In this document: in pieces, positions 1 to 18,900 of the stretch | Numbering within the stretch: position 1 is the first letter of the stretch | Layout of the letters: each line of letters begins with the position of its first letter | NCBI GenBank assembly: GCA_012861695.1 | Contig: JAAOOA010000127.1 | Location: 21,829,267-21,893,266, forward strand | Direction: 5' to 3' | Source: Trematomus loennbergii | Taxonomy: Eukaryota > Chordata > Actinopteri > Perciformes > Nototheniidae | Length of the DNA: 64,000 nt | The notes under the pieces: generated by a model | Databases searched by the model: none | What the model was told of the DNA's origin: nothing | Seen by the model: the letters and a program-made list of their open reading frames with translations, nothing else | Program-made: the position numbers and the translations under genes

Positions 1-47
1 AACATTGAAACTCTGCACTGAGCTGAGCCTGCAGTGGTTTTACTGAC

Positions 48-3000
48 CAGGACCATCCCTGGAGCTGCATTATGCCGCTGCTGCAGCAGAATGCTCCCCG
101 CAACACAGCTAGGCTTCCCTGTTGACATCTCATACCTCACCAGGCGAAATGAATCCATCTGGCACTAGATTTAAAACAAAAACCTGTTACTGAGTTTGCT
201 GAAATACATACTTTTCAATAAACCTCTGACCGTAGTATGTCTTTCTCTGATCCTCTGTTTTTAGTATGTGCAAAGCAATGTATATTTCACATTTAGTGTA
301 CTTGCTGTAGGACTGGATTACAACAAAGTAAAAGTGATGCACATGCTGCAAATTGGAGACTGTAATGATGCCCTGTTGGGTTCACAAAATAGGGTGAAAT
401 TGCTGCTTCTTGTGTTGTTGTTATTTTCTGCACCCCCTGCATGTGAGACAGCACTCCCACCTGAGAACAGGGCATGGTTCTGTGCTTGTTCCTCTTCCTG
501 TACAGCAGCTGCAGCACCTCCTGGCCCGGCGCTGCTTGTGTGTTGACGTGTTGAGGTGGAGGAGTCACACACACCACCAGGATCTGTTGACTGTGCGGAG
601 GCTGGCCCATGACGAAGGCATCGTACTCCGGGTCCGTCAGCACTGGCATCAGTGCAGCGCTGCAGCAGCACCGCCTGCGCCCCCCCTCCCCGAGCAGGGC
701 GGCTCTCAGCAGAGCGGGGCACACAGTGAGGGGGTGGAGGGGGTGAACGATGGTGGGGAAATAGCGGAGGGCTGCAAATCTGCACTGTTTGGAATAAATA
801 CTGACCTGGCAGAGTGGGAGTGATAATGAAGCTGTCATTGTAAATAAACTCTTGCTCTTATAAACTGCAGTTTATGTCAATTTGAATGAATGTTTTTATG
901 TGGTCTTACTCAATTTGGATGTTGCCATGAATTTGAAGGGGTCCTATCTGTGTCACAAGACGGGGTTCTTCGTTTGTTTGCTTTTTCGTGTCCTACAAAC
1001 ATGCAGATCAAAACAGCACTTGAAATTGATCAATGAACAGTGTGTTTGTGTAACTACTACAAAATCAATAACTAGGTAGGTTCTGAATTTGGTTTCATGT
1101 ATATGTTGCTATGCAGTGGAAGCCAGCCAATCTTGGAGCAGATGTTAACTAGAACATTGCGAAAAATAACGTCTTTACATTATTAGGATCGCATATAAAA
1201 GTGGCACAAATCAGACTTTGAGAACAAAAATATCACGTGATTTTGTCCCTTTGTGAGTCACTTTTGCCTGCAGTGTGAACATAGCCAGAGATTAGCATTT
1301 AACTACCAAGTATGGCTCCAGCTTGAAACAGTAAAATAAAGTACATTTACAATTAAAAGTGTTAGTGTGGTCCCAATGGCAAACATTCTGGTCCTATATT
1401 CTCATGTTAAATGTGCACCTGGGCAGCTTGACGTAGCAGTCCAGAGGAGGTCTTTCTGCCGGTGCGGACAGATGTCTTTGTTGTTCCTGTAACTCTTTCC
1501 TGCCCTCCTCTGGCCGCACTGCTCTAGCATCTGCCTGCTCAGGTGGGTTCAGAGAGGGCAGAGCCGCTGACTGCACCTCCCTCCTCAGCCTGGTCCTCAG
1601 TGGGGCATCTGGCATCCGTTTCATGTCAGGACACTTGATACCTGAAGGAGAGGAAGAGGTCACTCAGAAATGCACACAGACACTGAGAGTGACACGAGTG
1701 ACCGTGAACAGGATCCTGATGGAACTATTCAATAATGTTGAGTTTGCAGGATGAGATGATACTGTAACTTTTTGCTTCTCTGAATCACTCCTAAACAACC
1801 TTACCTTGGATCAGATTGGCTCAAAGAGACTTTTTTTGCACTGCATAGTTTTATAACTCGCGTAAGAACACGATGTTGTTATAAGGTCATAAAAGCTATA
1901 AATGTACGAACCTATGGCCACACGGTAATAATCCAGCCAGCCGTCCAGGGTGTTTCGTACTCTCTGCTGAAGCCTCTTCAGCTCCCTGCCAACATGCCCT
2001 CCTCTTCTCCACTGTGCTGACGGCTCCTCCAGCCCCTCCACCTCTCCAACCATCTGGAGCACCTCCAGGGAGCACACTGACACCTGCCACACATCATTAC
2101 TCGCATGGTGGGTTAGAATATATAGAACAACAAAAGGCATTTAGCCAGCTGTTTTATACAAAGTGACTCAGTGAAGGTTTCTCAAAATAGATCCTCGGTA
2201 TTGTTGTAACACTTGAGTCTATAAAGTTATGTAATGGGAAAGTGTCTGCAGGGGATAAAAAGTGTCTTACAGGTGTTAACGTCAGGTTCCTCTTGCTCTC
2301 TAGGACCACAACAGGGTTTGTTGTCTTCCTCAACAGCAACAGGTCTTGAGCAGAGTCGGAGGTCAACTTTTCTTCCGTCTGCAAACATGTCTGTCAATAC
2401 ACGGGTGACGTTACAGATAGGAGTTTAATCATAAATCCAATATCTATTAAACATTAATCTTACCGTTTCTCGTGATTTGTTAAGGTTGGACAGGACAGAA
2501 AGAGGAAGTTGAACACTTTCGTTGTTGCACCTGAAGCTGAGCATGGCAGAGGTACCACTGAGCAGCCTCACAGAAATTACATCTGACAACTGAAGGAGAC
2601 AAAAGAAACTGATTTACAAGTTTTCCTCATAAAATGTGATAATTATTTCACGATTATCTAATAAGCACACTGTTATAAAACCCCTATCCCCTGTCAGAGA
2701 AAGTTTGTGTTCAGTCATCAGTAGGTCATGCGTCATACCTCTCATGCCCTGTTTGTTTGCAGTTTCTCAAATGCACTTCTTACAATTGTCTCACACGTCA
2801 GGTTCTTTCTTGTCACTGACCATATATCCTGTCAGCAGATAAACTTTGGCCTGGTTTTTGTACAACATGTAGCTGTTTGTTCAACATAGCTGTTTGTTCA
2901 TTGCACAAAGAACATGGATATAATCTATTATACTATTAAATATGTCAGAGGTTGTGTCACTCTTGCACACTGGCTGCACCTGAATATCAATCTTCTCCTT

Positions 3001-6000
3001 CAGTGTGCGGTCTTTCTGACAACTCCACTCCTTAGTGATCTTCCCATGCTGGTCACATATGAATCCACCATCCTGGTCCCACACTGCTGTAATGACAGAG
3101 CTGGAGAACAAGTGTAAACATTGTTAACGTCGTAACACATACATGGTTATAGAAAGGCTGTTTAAAGACTTTCAGCATTTAGGAGAAAAGCCATTTTTTG
3201 CTTTCTTTGGGGGAGCGAGATGAGAACATCAATAATAAACAATGGGTGCTACATATCCTAAATTCATAAGTTAACTGATCATTTTTTCAAATGCCGGAAG
3301 CTCTCTAAGAAAAGCCAGAGAGGATATTATCCTGACATTTTATTTACTTACTCTCAGCAGAGCACCTGTTTTATTTGCTCAGACTGTCTGACATATCAGC
3401 ACCAAACTCACGTTAGAGGGTTTGTCGCAGCCCCGTTCCCGAACGCTGTGATAGTCGCCAGAATAACGGGACACTCGCTGTCATTGAACACGTTGGTATA
3501 GAAGCCTCCACACGGCAAACCTGAGCGACTCTGGCATACGGCGATACAACCAGACGGGTAGCTGAGAGCCCAAGGTCAAGGGTCAAAAGGTAATCTGCAG
3601 TGACATATTATCCATATGCTGCACAATGCCTTTCTTGTACGACTACTGGAACTTATGAATAAACATGACGAGAGAAGGATACTATATGAAGGAGGAGCCG
3701 TCGTTGATCCTGTAGTGTAGTTTCTGCCGTGATGGATCCATGGGTTTCATTTCTGGTACCTGCGGCATCCCGTTGACAAGAGCAGCAGGCTGGACCTTTC
3801 TCCTCGCCCTCCTGTCCTTCAGTTTGACCACCATAGCATCACCATAATGACGGAGAATGAGGGGCTTGTTCAGGTCCTGCTCAGTTTGTAGTTTTCTATG
3901 AAAAGAGGTGATATTTGAATGTTTGAGAACTGATCTCTCAAGTAGCACATAGCAAAAATAATGACTTCATTTAAAATACAGTACGGATTACTCCCAAAAA
4001 TTAAGGATTAACTCAACAGATCATTAAAAACCAAAACAGCAGCCCAAGCTAGAATATTCTAGCCATACTTTTAGACAAACGCAAACGTAAGAGGTATAAT
4101 GTTCATCATGTTAATTATGTTAGCGTGATAGAAGGCATTTTAACATTCACTAATTAGCACTGAATGCAAAGAATAGCTGAGTGGGATGTGCGCAGGATTT
4201 TAGTCAGAAAGTTGTGAAGTAAATTCAATTTCAACGTTATTAGGGCGCCACAAGATAAGTCATGGAAACACCAAAGTTATTACAATCCAGCCTCAGTGGG
4301 ACATGCATGTGTAATAGTTCTCTTTACCCCCTGCATGTTGTTGAAATTAGCAAGGTCATATCTGGGAATCAAGAATATCTCCAATCCATCTAATAATGTA
4401 AAGACGTGTGACTAGATTAATGAAAAACTTTGAACAGCAGGTGAGATAAAAAGTCAGATGATCACCAGAGTTGTTTAATCATATCTGTCAGTGTAAGTGC
4501 ATTGAATAGTAATTGAGATATTGCAGTCTGGACTGACAGATTGACTGACATTGCTGTCCCTGGAAACATCTGATTATCAGATCACATTATGGAATATGTA
4601 ACCCCTCATTTGACACACATTTGCACACGTTTACTGTATGCATTAGTAAAGGTTAAAAACCCACTGGAGACTTCTTGCGGCCTGGAGTCGCTCCACCACC
4701 CACTGACAGAGACGGATCTGCTGAGCCTCATCACAGGAGGGCAGCTTCGACTGGATGATCCAACCTGGACACAAATCACATCCAGCTGAGGCAGCAGAGA
4801 GACGACCAAAGACACAGCGGCCTTCATGAACACAATGTCTCACCTGGATTACTGCAGCTGTTGGATGAGATGGAGAAACTGACAGTACTGGAGCTGAGAG
4901 CTGCGGAGGAAAAACAGATCTTAGTCAGTTTATCAGCTGAGGTCTGATTCACCTTTTCATTGAATCTGTGAAGACAATACTTCAGTCCCTAACAGTGGCA
5001 CTAAGGAACTCAATACTGTAACTCAATAGCTCTGTAACTGATTAACAGACAGCAGTACATCTTTACCCAGCTACCGGCTACCTTGTCCTATCTGTTAAAC
5101 TAATCCCCTCACTTCCACAAGCTTGCAACCAAAGCTGTCCTCACATTCAGTCTTTAAAGGTCATGAGATATTACTTAATGGGTTTTCACTCTCACTGTTA
5201 TTGTCTCTTTACATTAGAGCCCCAAATATAGTTATGTCTGTTCTGACTTTTCTCAGTTTTACACAATTGTTCCTTTGCAACACTAGCATTTTCTAATAAT
5301 GCATATTTTATAAACTGTATGGGCTTTAACTAAAGGCACAACAGAGTGTTAATAAATCATTTATGAAAGCTTAAAGGCCATTTGTAAAACATACTCTTGG
5401 GTTGCCAGGTTGCATATGCATATTCTTTTACTTGCTTTGTCAAACAGTTTATTGACACTTACAGCTTGATGGGTAAATGTTGTGGAAGAAGAGCCATCAT
5501 TAATTACTTTCAAATATGTATGCCTGCAGAACTAACATGACATATTACCTTAATCAATGTATTCTTGATTCTAATAGCCCAATTATACTAGTTATTCATA
5601 TGCAAATGCGTAGATTTTGGTCCAGGTGCTGTGCAGCCATTTTTCAGAAATGTCAAATTACGTAGCAGGTGTATGCATTAGGAGGGAGTTTTTTTTTACC
5701 TGGTTTATCATGAAGGCTTAAATAAATGATCTATTAACCATTATTAAAGATGAATTACTGTGCATGCTAAGCCCTTTTCATGCACAGGACAGAAACAATT
5801 CAAACAAATATTAAATATGTCAAAGTTAATATGCTTTTTTAATTACACAGCATATATTGTATAGTGAGTTAACAATCTATTGTTGGCTATCTTAAGTGTG
5901 GTAGAGATGTAGCCTACTGTATCTCGCCATACTTTTGACAGTGAGTTTCTTTAGGTATTTCACTTTTCCTCAGGTTTTATTTTTCAGGCAGAGGTGGGCT

Positions 6001-6815
6001 TCCATAGAAGGGACCCAGACATATGTTTACCTCTATTTGAACTGTGTTTACGCTTTTTCACGCGTGGATTTGAGCTGAGTTGTGGTTTTCTCACAGAGGG
6101 AGCACCATTTTCCACAACACATGAGTTTCTCCCTCCTGCCTCCCTCTGGTCTTCGGCGGACACTTGACTGGATCGAGATTCATCCAGCTTCCCGGAACCT
6201 TTGGACTTCCGTATTTCGGCAGCCTGCTCCGGACTTTTAAAGTGCACCGACCCCGCAGTCAGATCCTTCCAGGAGCAATTCAGAATATTTACAATCCCGT
6301 GAGGAATCCGGCCCTCTTCAGTCCACTTATGTTGTGAAAGTAGGCGAGCCAGGTCATTTAATATCAGAGGGGCTGCTCGCTGGTATGCGTCCATTGGATC
6401 CTGGTCCTTTATGTTGAGTGCAGCACCGACAGAGGTATCAGGTTCACCATCTCCACATGTTTCACCTGACAGCCTCTGAGTGAGCTCACCACTTTTACCT
6501 TCTGTGTTGTCATCTGGATGACTGTGGGAAAATTAGACAAATTATTTCATCGCACAAGAAGAAGGTTAAAAGACTGCGCATAGCAATAAGGGACTTTGAT
6601 TACCTTGCTTCTTCACGTGCCAAATTAAAATGCAAAATGTTGCTTCGTGCCCCTTTAATTCGGTTTCGTTTTGTTGGCTGCGTAGAGATCAGTTGCAAGG
6701 TTAATTTCTTGCTGATTCTTATAAACTGTAGTCAGCTAAATTAATAATTCCTCACCTGGTCAAAGAAGTACAAAGGGCCACATCTGAATTCTGTCAGCCC
6801 AACAGAAGAAGTCAT
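48..6815 (-). CDS. FAM194/DUF4550 protein, C3orf20-like (partial, 3' end off the window)
   Basis: Uncharacterised vertebrate protein family; no biochemical role is claimed. Exons read on the minus strand: 6756-6815 (start ATG 6813-6815, peptide begins MTSSVGLTEF), 6604-6677, 6031-6521, 4844-4900, about 4661-4764, 3683-3895, 3412-3561, 2980-3100, 2464-2589, 2271-2378, 1912-2083, 1419-1641, 461-805, 48-164. Splice phases agree except at two places: the donor of the 4661-4764 exon is weak and does not match the phase of the next exon, and 461-805 needs one extra base (see findings). The FAM194 domain is recognisable across 3412-3895 (GSSFI, then YYPSG, then LPCGGFYTN). The last two exons match the DUF4550 part of C3orf20: EYDAF, QILVVCV, KRNKHRTMPCSQ, then CQMDSFRL and RHNAAPGM. 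FAM194 followed by DUF4550 is the C3orf20 architecture as I recall it; ERICH6, another FAM194 protein, is the alternative. Confidence is high that this is a real gene, moderate on the exact name. Confidence 0.75.
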
Positions 6816-7512
6816 TATTTCTTTCTTTTTTTTAAATCCACTTAAATGTCCTTAAAATGATCGTCAAACGCAGAATAGGCACACAAAAATCTATAAGTTT
6901 AGTGCTTTAAAATCCACCTCCACTGCTGTCAATGTTCCTCAGTCCACTCTTTGTGCTGGGCTTGTTGCTTGGTTACAGTTATACGCCTCTCCAAATACTC
7001 GCGATACGCACCATCAATCGACTCCGGGCATCAAACAGAAAGTTAATCTGTGACAAAACAAAAAACAAAAACATTATTGACAAGTAAAATAAGCTGTTTT
7101 CCATTGGGGACACACGGGAGAAGTGACACACAAGTCGAAGAGCTGCAGGTGCGCACAGTAACCTGAAACTCAGCGCTATAGACAAAGTGATGATTCTGGC
7201 AGTGCAGCTTTTACAGGCCATTTATCAGGGCATGATGGCCCCATAACTAAGCATTTCACCCTCCACAGAGCACATTGTGTTGCTGTCCCAAAATGTAATT
7301 TCCCCCTGCAGGAAGAAGAAAAAATCTGATGATAAATGAAAGTTTTTGCTCTTTGTGACAGAGCAGGGTCGTCTTCCCACTCGGGTCAAGTTGTTGCGCG
7401 GAGATTGTCTAATGGCTCATTATTGGCTCAGCTTCCTCCTGCACACTTTTCTGCTTTGACCACTGGAGGCTCTCAGCAGTTTATGCGTCACTTCACCTCT
7501 CAGTCGCTGATC
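6816..7512. promoter_or_regulatory. Shared intergenic promoter region of a head-to-head gene pair
   Basis: The 697 bases between the start codon of the minus-strand FAM194-like gene (6815) and the metap2 start codon (7513) must hold both 5' UTRs and promoters, because transcription diverges from here. No TATA box at a convincing position was identified. A run in frame with metap2 stays open from an ATG at 7336, so this 5' leader could be read as an N-terminal extension, although the conserved start is at 7513. The assignment rests on geometry, not on a recognised promoter motif. Confidence 0.5.
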
Positions 7513-13889
<6,377 letters not shown>

Positions 13890-15929
13890 GCATGCGCCAA
13901 ACCTGAAGGAGAAGCAGGAGGAGGCAAGAAACCTCTGCAGACTGATCGCAATTATGCAATATTTCTCTGATCTAAATTACCACTGCTTTAGTACCTTTAA
14001 GTCATTATTCAAGCAAGAGCGAAACGATTTTGGTCCTGGTAGAAGCTTAATAGTAGTTACTTTTCAAATGATTGAGGCAAAAGACAAAGGGCATATCTTT
14101 AAGAAATGTAGTGTTGTCATTTAGGCCATATTGTGATGCTTTTAGGATATATGCAAAAGTTATATATGCAAAACAAACATGCAAAAAGGTTTTGGTGAAT
14201 AACTCACCTGAAAATGTTTTGCTTCATTACAATGTGAGGAGCAATGAAATATTTATATATTTCTTGCTCCATTTTTATTTAATGCAGTTTTTATAAGAAA
14301 TAAATTGTTATCAAACTTGAATCGATTACTGTGTTTGCATATTTATAAGTACTTTAGAGTGCAGCATGCTTAATTACATAACCAGCCATATCTGAGTGTA
14401 TTTCTCTCTTTTAACCAAAGGAGGGCGGTACTAAAACATGGGTCAAACACCAGTCAGCCACTTGTACTCATACAAATATTACAGTAAGTTACATCATGAT
14501 TTTCTTGTCTTGTGCTTAATTGTAAGTCGTCATGGAAAGTAAAACACACTTTTTCCCAGAAGCATTAAGAATGAGCACACTGATGTGTTATTTATGCAGC
14601 TTAGATGGAAAAAAAGAACATATAACAAACAGGAAGCGCATTACAAATATCACATTAACAGCAAAGTACATTCATGCCCCCTGAATCACCACTTTGTCCT
14701 TTACAAGGAAATCTCCAGCCCATTTCTCTTATTTTGGTAAAGTCTTTGGGACAAGGACACGGGCGTTGATGTCATGTTTGAGGAATGCTTCATGTCTCCT
14801 CACAGAGTTTGTCCTTCTCCTTGGAGACAGCGGACCCGACCTATTCTTAACTGGGCCTGGCTCAAAAAATGGCCTGTGGACTCTGCATCTGATGAACTGT
14901 GATGTCAATGAATACCCAGGCTTTTAATACACATTTATCTAGGAGCAAAGGAAGTCACAGGAGGAGAAATGCTTAAAGAGTGTGTGTTTGCTTTCTCACA
15001 CACACACATTGGTTCAGATAGGGTTCAGAGTCCATCTGAAGTGAATCCTCAAATGGAAGTAGGAGAGGAGAAAATCCTCACAGAATCAAGTCTGACTGAA
15101 GCAACCTGACAATCACACACTCTTGTAACCGAACCTGCTGAGAGAGAGCAAACTAAATCCAGAGTGTTAGCCGGCTGCATGTACTCCAGACAGGAGAGGG
15201 TGGAGCGGAGTGTGTGTCGCTCTTGTCAGACAGCAGTCGGGCAAGTTTGCCAGGGCAGAGCCGCTCAGATTAAGCCGCCTGATTCCTTTAATGTTTTTTC
15301 ATCCTCTCCCCTCATCCAGGATTTACTTGTTCTGACCTGCACAGTCCCAGACTCCTGCCAAGGACATCGAGCACATCCACACACACAATCTGGTGTTGAC
15401 TTCATTCATGATTTATCACCAATAACAGTGAGGCGACAAAGATAATTCAGTCGGCGCCTTTGCAAGATATCAGAGTAAACAGCTCTAAATTGAATTGATA
15501 CAGAAGGGCATGACTGACTCATCAATTCTGACAGCAACACTGGCCCGGAAATAAAGTGTAATTTAGTTTTTAACACGCTTACTGTTAATTAAATAACCTG
15601 GAAAAATATAATACAGTAATAAAACACGTTGTCTTTGTTAAGGTGAAAGTCTTTATGGCTTGCTTTGTTCTCTTTGACTCTTAGGTGACTGTAGTCTGGT
15701 GAGGTATGTGCTGATTTCTACCACAGGCACTTTGGCGTTGTAGCTGTTTCTCGGGGCTTTGAACTCCCCTTTAGAAACAGAAGAAACTGTGAAACCCCCT
15801 GTAGTAGGCATGGGGTTTTGTTTGCTTTCAATTTAGTGTCAAAGTAATGCCTAATTGGAACAGTCCCTCTGTTCATTCTGCACACCGTATGTCGCAGATT
15901 ATCCTCACTATCTCCATCCCACTGCAGTT
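13890..15929. other. Convergent intergenic / 3' UTR interval between metap2 and ntn4
   Basis: About 2 kb between two converging genes. It holds the metap2 3' UTR (to roughly 14330) and presumably the ntn4 3' UTR. There is a short CA run near 14998-15008. No further exon, RNA gene or repeat was recognised. Human has USP44 between METAP2 and NTN4; nothing resembling a ubiquitin protease was seen here. Confidence 0.6.
14299..14304 (+). terminator. metap2 polyadenylation signal AATAAA
   Basis: A canonical AATAAA lies 410 bases after the metap2 stop codon in AT-rich DNA, which is a normal 3' UTR length. It is the first exact hexamer I noticed downstream of the stop. Cleavage would fall about 10-30 bases further on; this is inferred, not shown by transcripts. 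Confidence 0.6.
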
Positions 15930-18900
15930 CTACCGACGGCCGCAGTATTTTCCGAGGATGTGGAGGATTTTGCGTCCCAGGGTTGCTTTCCACGGTTTAA
16001 CCAAGCTCTTTGTGTTGATCATCAGTCGGCCCGTCTTCCAGTCCTCATGACCAGCCACTACATACTCAGAATCTGGAGGAGAGACAGAGTATGAGCTTTA
16101 ATGAGCTTTAACTAAGATACACTGAACAGGAGAAAAATCACATTGTGCAAAAAGAGGGCACAACATTGTAAAACTATTTAAATAAAATGGTTAAACACTT
16201 TGCTGATGTGGATGGCTTGGATATAGTTGCCAGAAATGATTATTGTGAAAGTGTTAGATGTGAAATAGTCTCATAAGGGAGAGGTGGCTCTAATCTTTAA
16301 ACTGTAATTGTCCAATCTAAATGAGTGATGCAAGGACGTTGGCACCCGCTCAAACCCTCGATGAGCATAGACAAAGATCCTCTATTCGGCACAAAGCTTC
16401 TGCATTCTGAGCAAAAAGTGTTTTATTGGAAGTGGCTGCAGCTGACCTGGGTTGAGGAGGGGACAGGTACAGCCGTGGGTGGTCCAGGACTCCGGGTAGA
16501 GGGTGACGCTTCCCCTCTGGAGCTTCATCTGAGGGTTCTGGTACAAGACCTTCTTGACCTTGACCTCCACCTCTGCATGGGAGCCTTTATCGTGAGCGGA
16601 CATTACCTTCACCACCAGGACTGTCAAGACAAAAACAAATAAATAAATGGGCAGTCTAACAAGTACGAAATATAATTTTCACTAATTTCAAAAGGTTAAA
16701 GGGGAACTCAATTTTACACATCCAAATCAGTTTATTAGTCATAAGGAGCGCTGCCAGACATTTTTCTACTTTGGTCGTGGAGACTGCTGATTTTTGACAG
16801 CCTGCACATTTTAGATAAGGGGCATTCATCTAAAGGATGTAAGTCTGGTAGATTCAAAGGAAAATATGAACTAGAGTTGCAACATAAGTGTTGTATGATC
16901 CAGCATTGATCACGCATCAATTTTGACCTTGAGAAGCAACGCATCATTTTTCTAACTTTAAATAAAAGGTTCCCTGAATAGTTTTCAACAACTACCAATA
17001 GAAATCAATGTTTCTGTAATTGGATCAATAAGGATGAGATAATGTAGACTGTAAACAAGAAGTGGACGTAGTAAAAGGGATTTTGGCTTTTGAGCTACCT
17101 TCTTGAAGCCTCTAGGTTGGTATTCTGTTATCGTCTGTTTTTTTAGAACTGACAGTGGCACTGAATGCTAAACAATAAAAATATAAAATTAAACTGAAAC
17201 ATTTATTTTAGATACATTTTTTGGGTTTTAAACAACCAGACTCATATGGTTGAAAGGTCTCACCCACCTTCCCCCGTCTAAATTCTTAATTATTTCCTTT
17301 GTCATATAGCACATACCATAGTCATACTCCGCAGCACAGAAGAGTTTAGGGCTGCCCAGGGTGACTTCGACACACTCGCATTTCTCTGTAAAAATGACAC
17401 ATGATTAATGAGATCATCATAATGTATAGATTTGAAGATCAAAGCAGCTGCATTGTGTCTGTGTGGGCTGATGAGTGTGCCGTGCATTACGTGTGATTTG
17501 ACCTGTGACTCACCAGAGTGGTGCAGTGCAGAGAAAAGCTCCTCTACCCTAAAGAGTGCCGTCTCACTATTATTGCTGCTGTGCCATGTGGGGCCGGTGG
17601 CTGTATAGAAGACCTCCACATCTGAGCTGTGCCGCAGAGGTAAAACCAGTCAGAGGCAGGGCTCCACTCAGTGTTAAACATCCAGAATGCACTCCACCTC
17701 TACACCATACATCAATTAACCTAAGTACAAATACATATGGATATGGTATTAAAGTCCTGGCTCTCACCCAGGAATGCAGTCCCCGGTGTAGGGGTCACAA
17801 TCCCCCGTGCATTCACATGGACGGCAGCCGTATTCATGGAGCCCCCAGTATCCCAGCATGCAGCTGTCACAGCGTGGGCCTCCGACACCGGGCTTACAAG
17901 TGCACTCCCCGCTGCTAGGGTTACACAGAGTGCTACCTCCAGAGAGGACGGAGCCCACAGATGGCAGGAGCAGGCTGCAGAGGAGAACAATAGCATGTTA
18001 ACATTTCATTTGTGGGTCAAAACATGAGTCTCCTTTTCTGGCACTCTGTATGAGCTTCCATGTATGTAAAGGGTGAGCCTACTTGAAAGCACAAACACAC
18101 TCAGAGTGAACACAGTGAACTCCCATGGCAACTGTTTTTTCTTTGTATTTAGAAGATAGTTGAGAACATTTCACCAGTCAAATAAACTTGCAGTTACAGG
18201 GAGTAATAAAGGTGTGCAATAAGGGGGCAGTCTGAATTGAAACCCTCTCCTTCTCATTATCCTCTTTTGATGTGCATGTTATACCATTTTCGTGAACGTT
18301 ATACATTAACAGAGGGATGCATGGTAACAGAGTTGTAATATCGACACAAAAAATGTACAATACTTTGTGACGGACACCAAGCAACCTTTTATTTTGTTGT
18401 AGCATCAGCTCATTGTTAGCGGTTTGTTAACTCTATAAAATGTGGCTGTGTCTGTCCAATAAAGGACACCCATTCAGATAACTTAGTAAATCTATTCATT
18501 TTTAGGCAAAAAGAAAAAGGTAATTGTTTCCATTATGGATTAACTACATCTACCCATTCTTCAGGTTAACTGCATTTTATAATCCTCCGGTTGCAAGCAG
18601 CAAGCTGCGAGTGTGTATTCAACATGCTTTAAGCAGCTGCAGCAAAAACAAACAGTAAATCATTCCCACTCCACACTGTCCGACCTGCCGCCTGATGGTC
18701 CCTTGTGATGACAGATTGATTTTGTTACAGACTTGCTTCATCTGTTTCCAAAAATGGCTTGTTTGTTCTTAAAAATGCTTCGGCATGCTTGGCGGGGGGA
18801 AAGGGCAAGAATGGAAAAAATGTGCTCGCATGGTCCATGGGAAATTCCTCCATTGTTTGCAATTACAGTCACATTCCAAGACAGTGCGGTCTCTGTCATT

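Noticed and set aside
293..838. 181-residue minus-strand open frame as an independent gene
   Set aside because: Its central part (CPALLRAALLGE to TMPCSQ) is the penultimate exon of the C3orf20-like gene; the ends run into introns on both sides.
6979..7221. 80-residue minus-strand frame between the divergent genes
   Set aside because: Lies in the shared 5' region, no conserved motif, hydrophobic by chance composition.
17737..18027. Plus-strand frames over the ntn4 EGF exons
   Set aside because: Antisense shadows of Cys-rich netrin exons 17768-17974.
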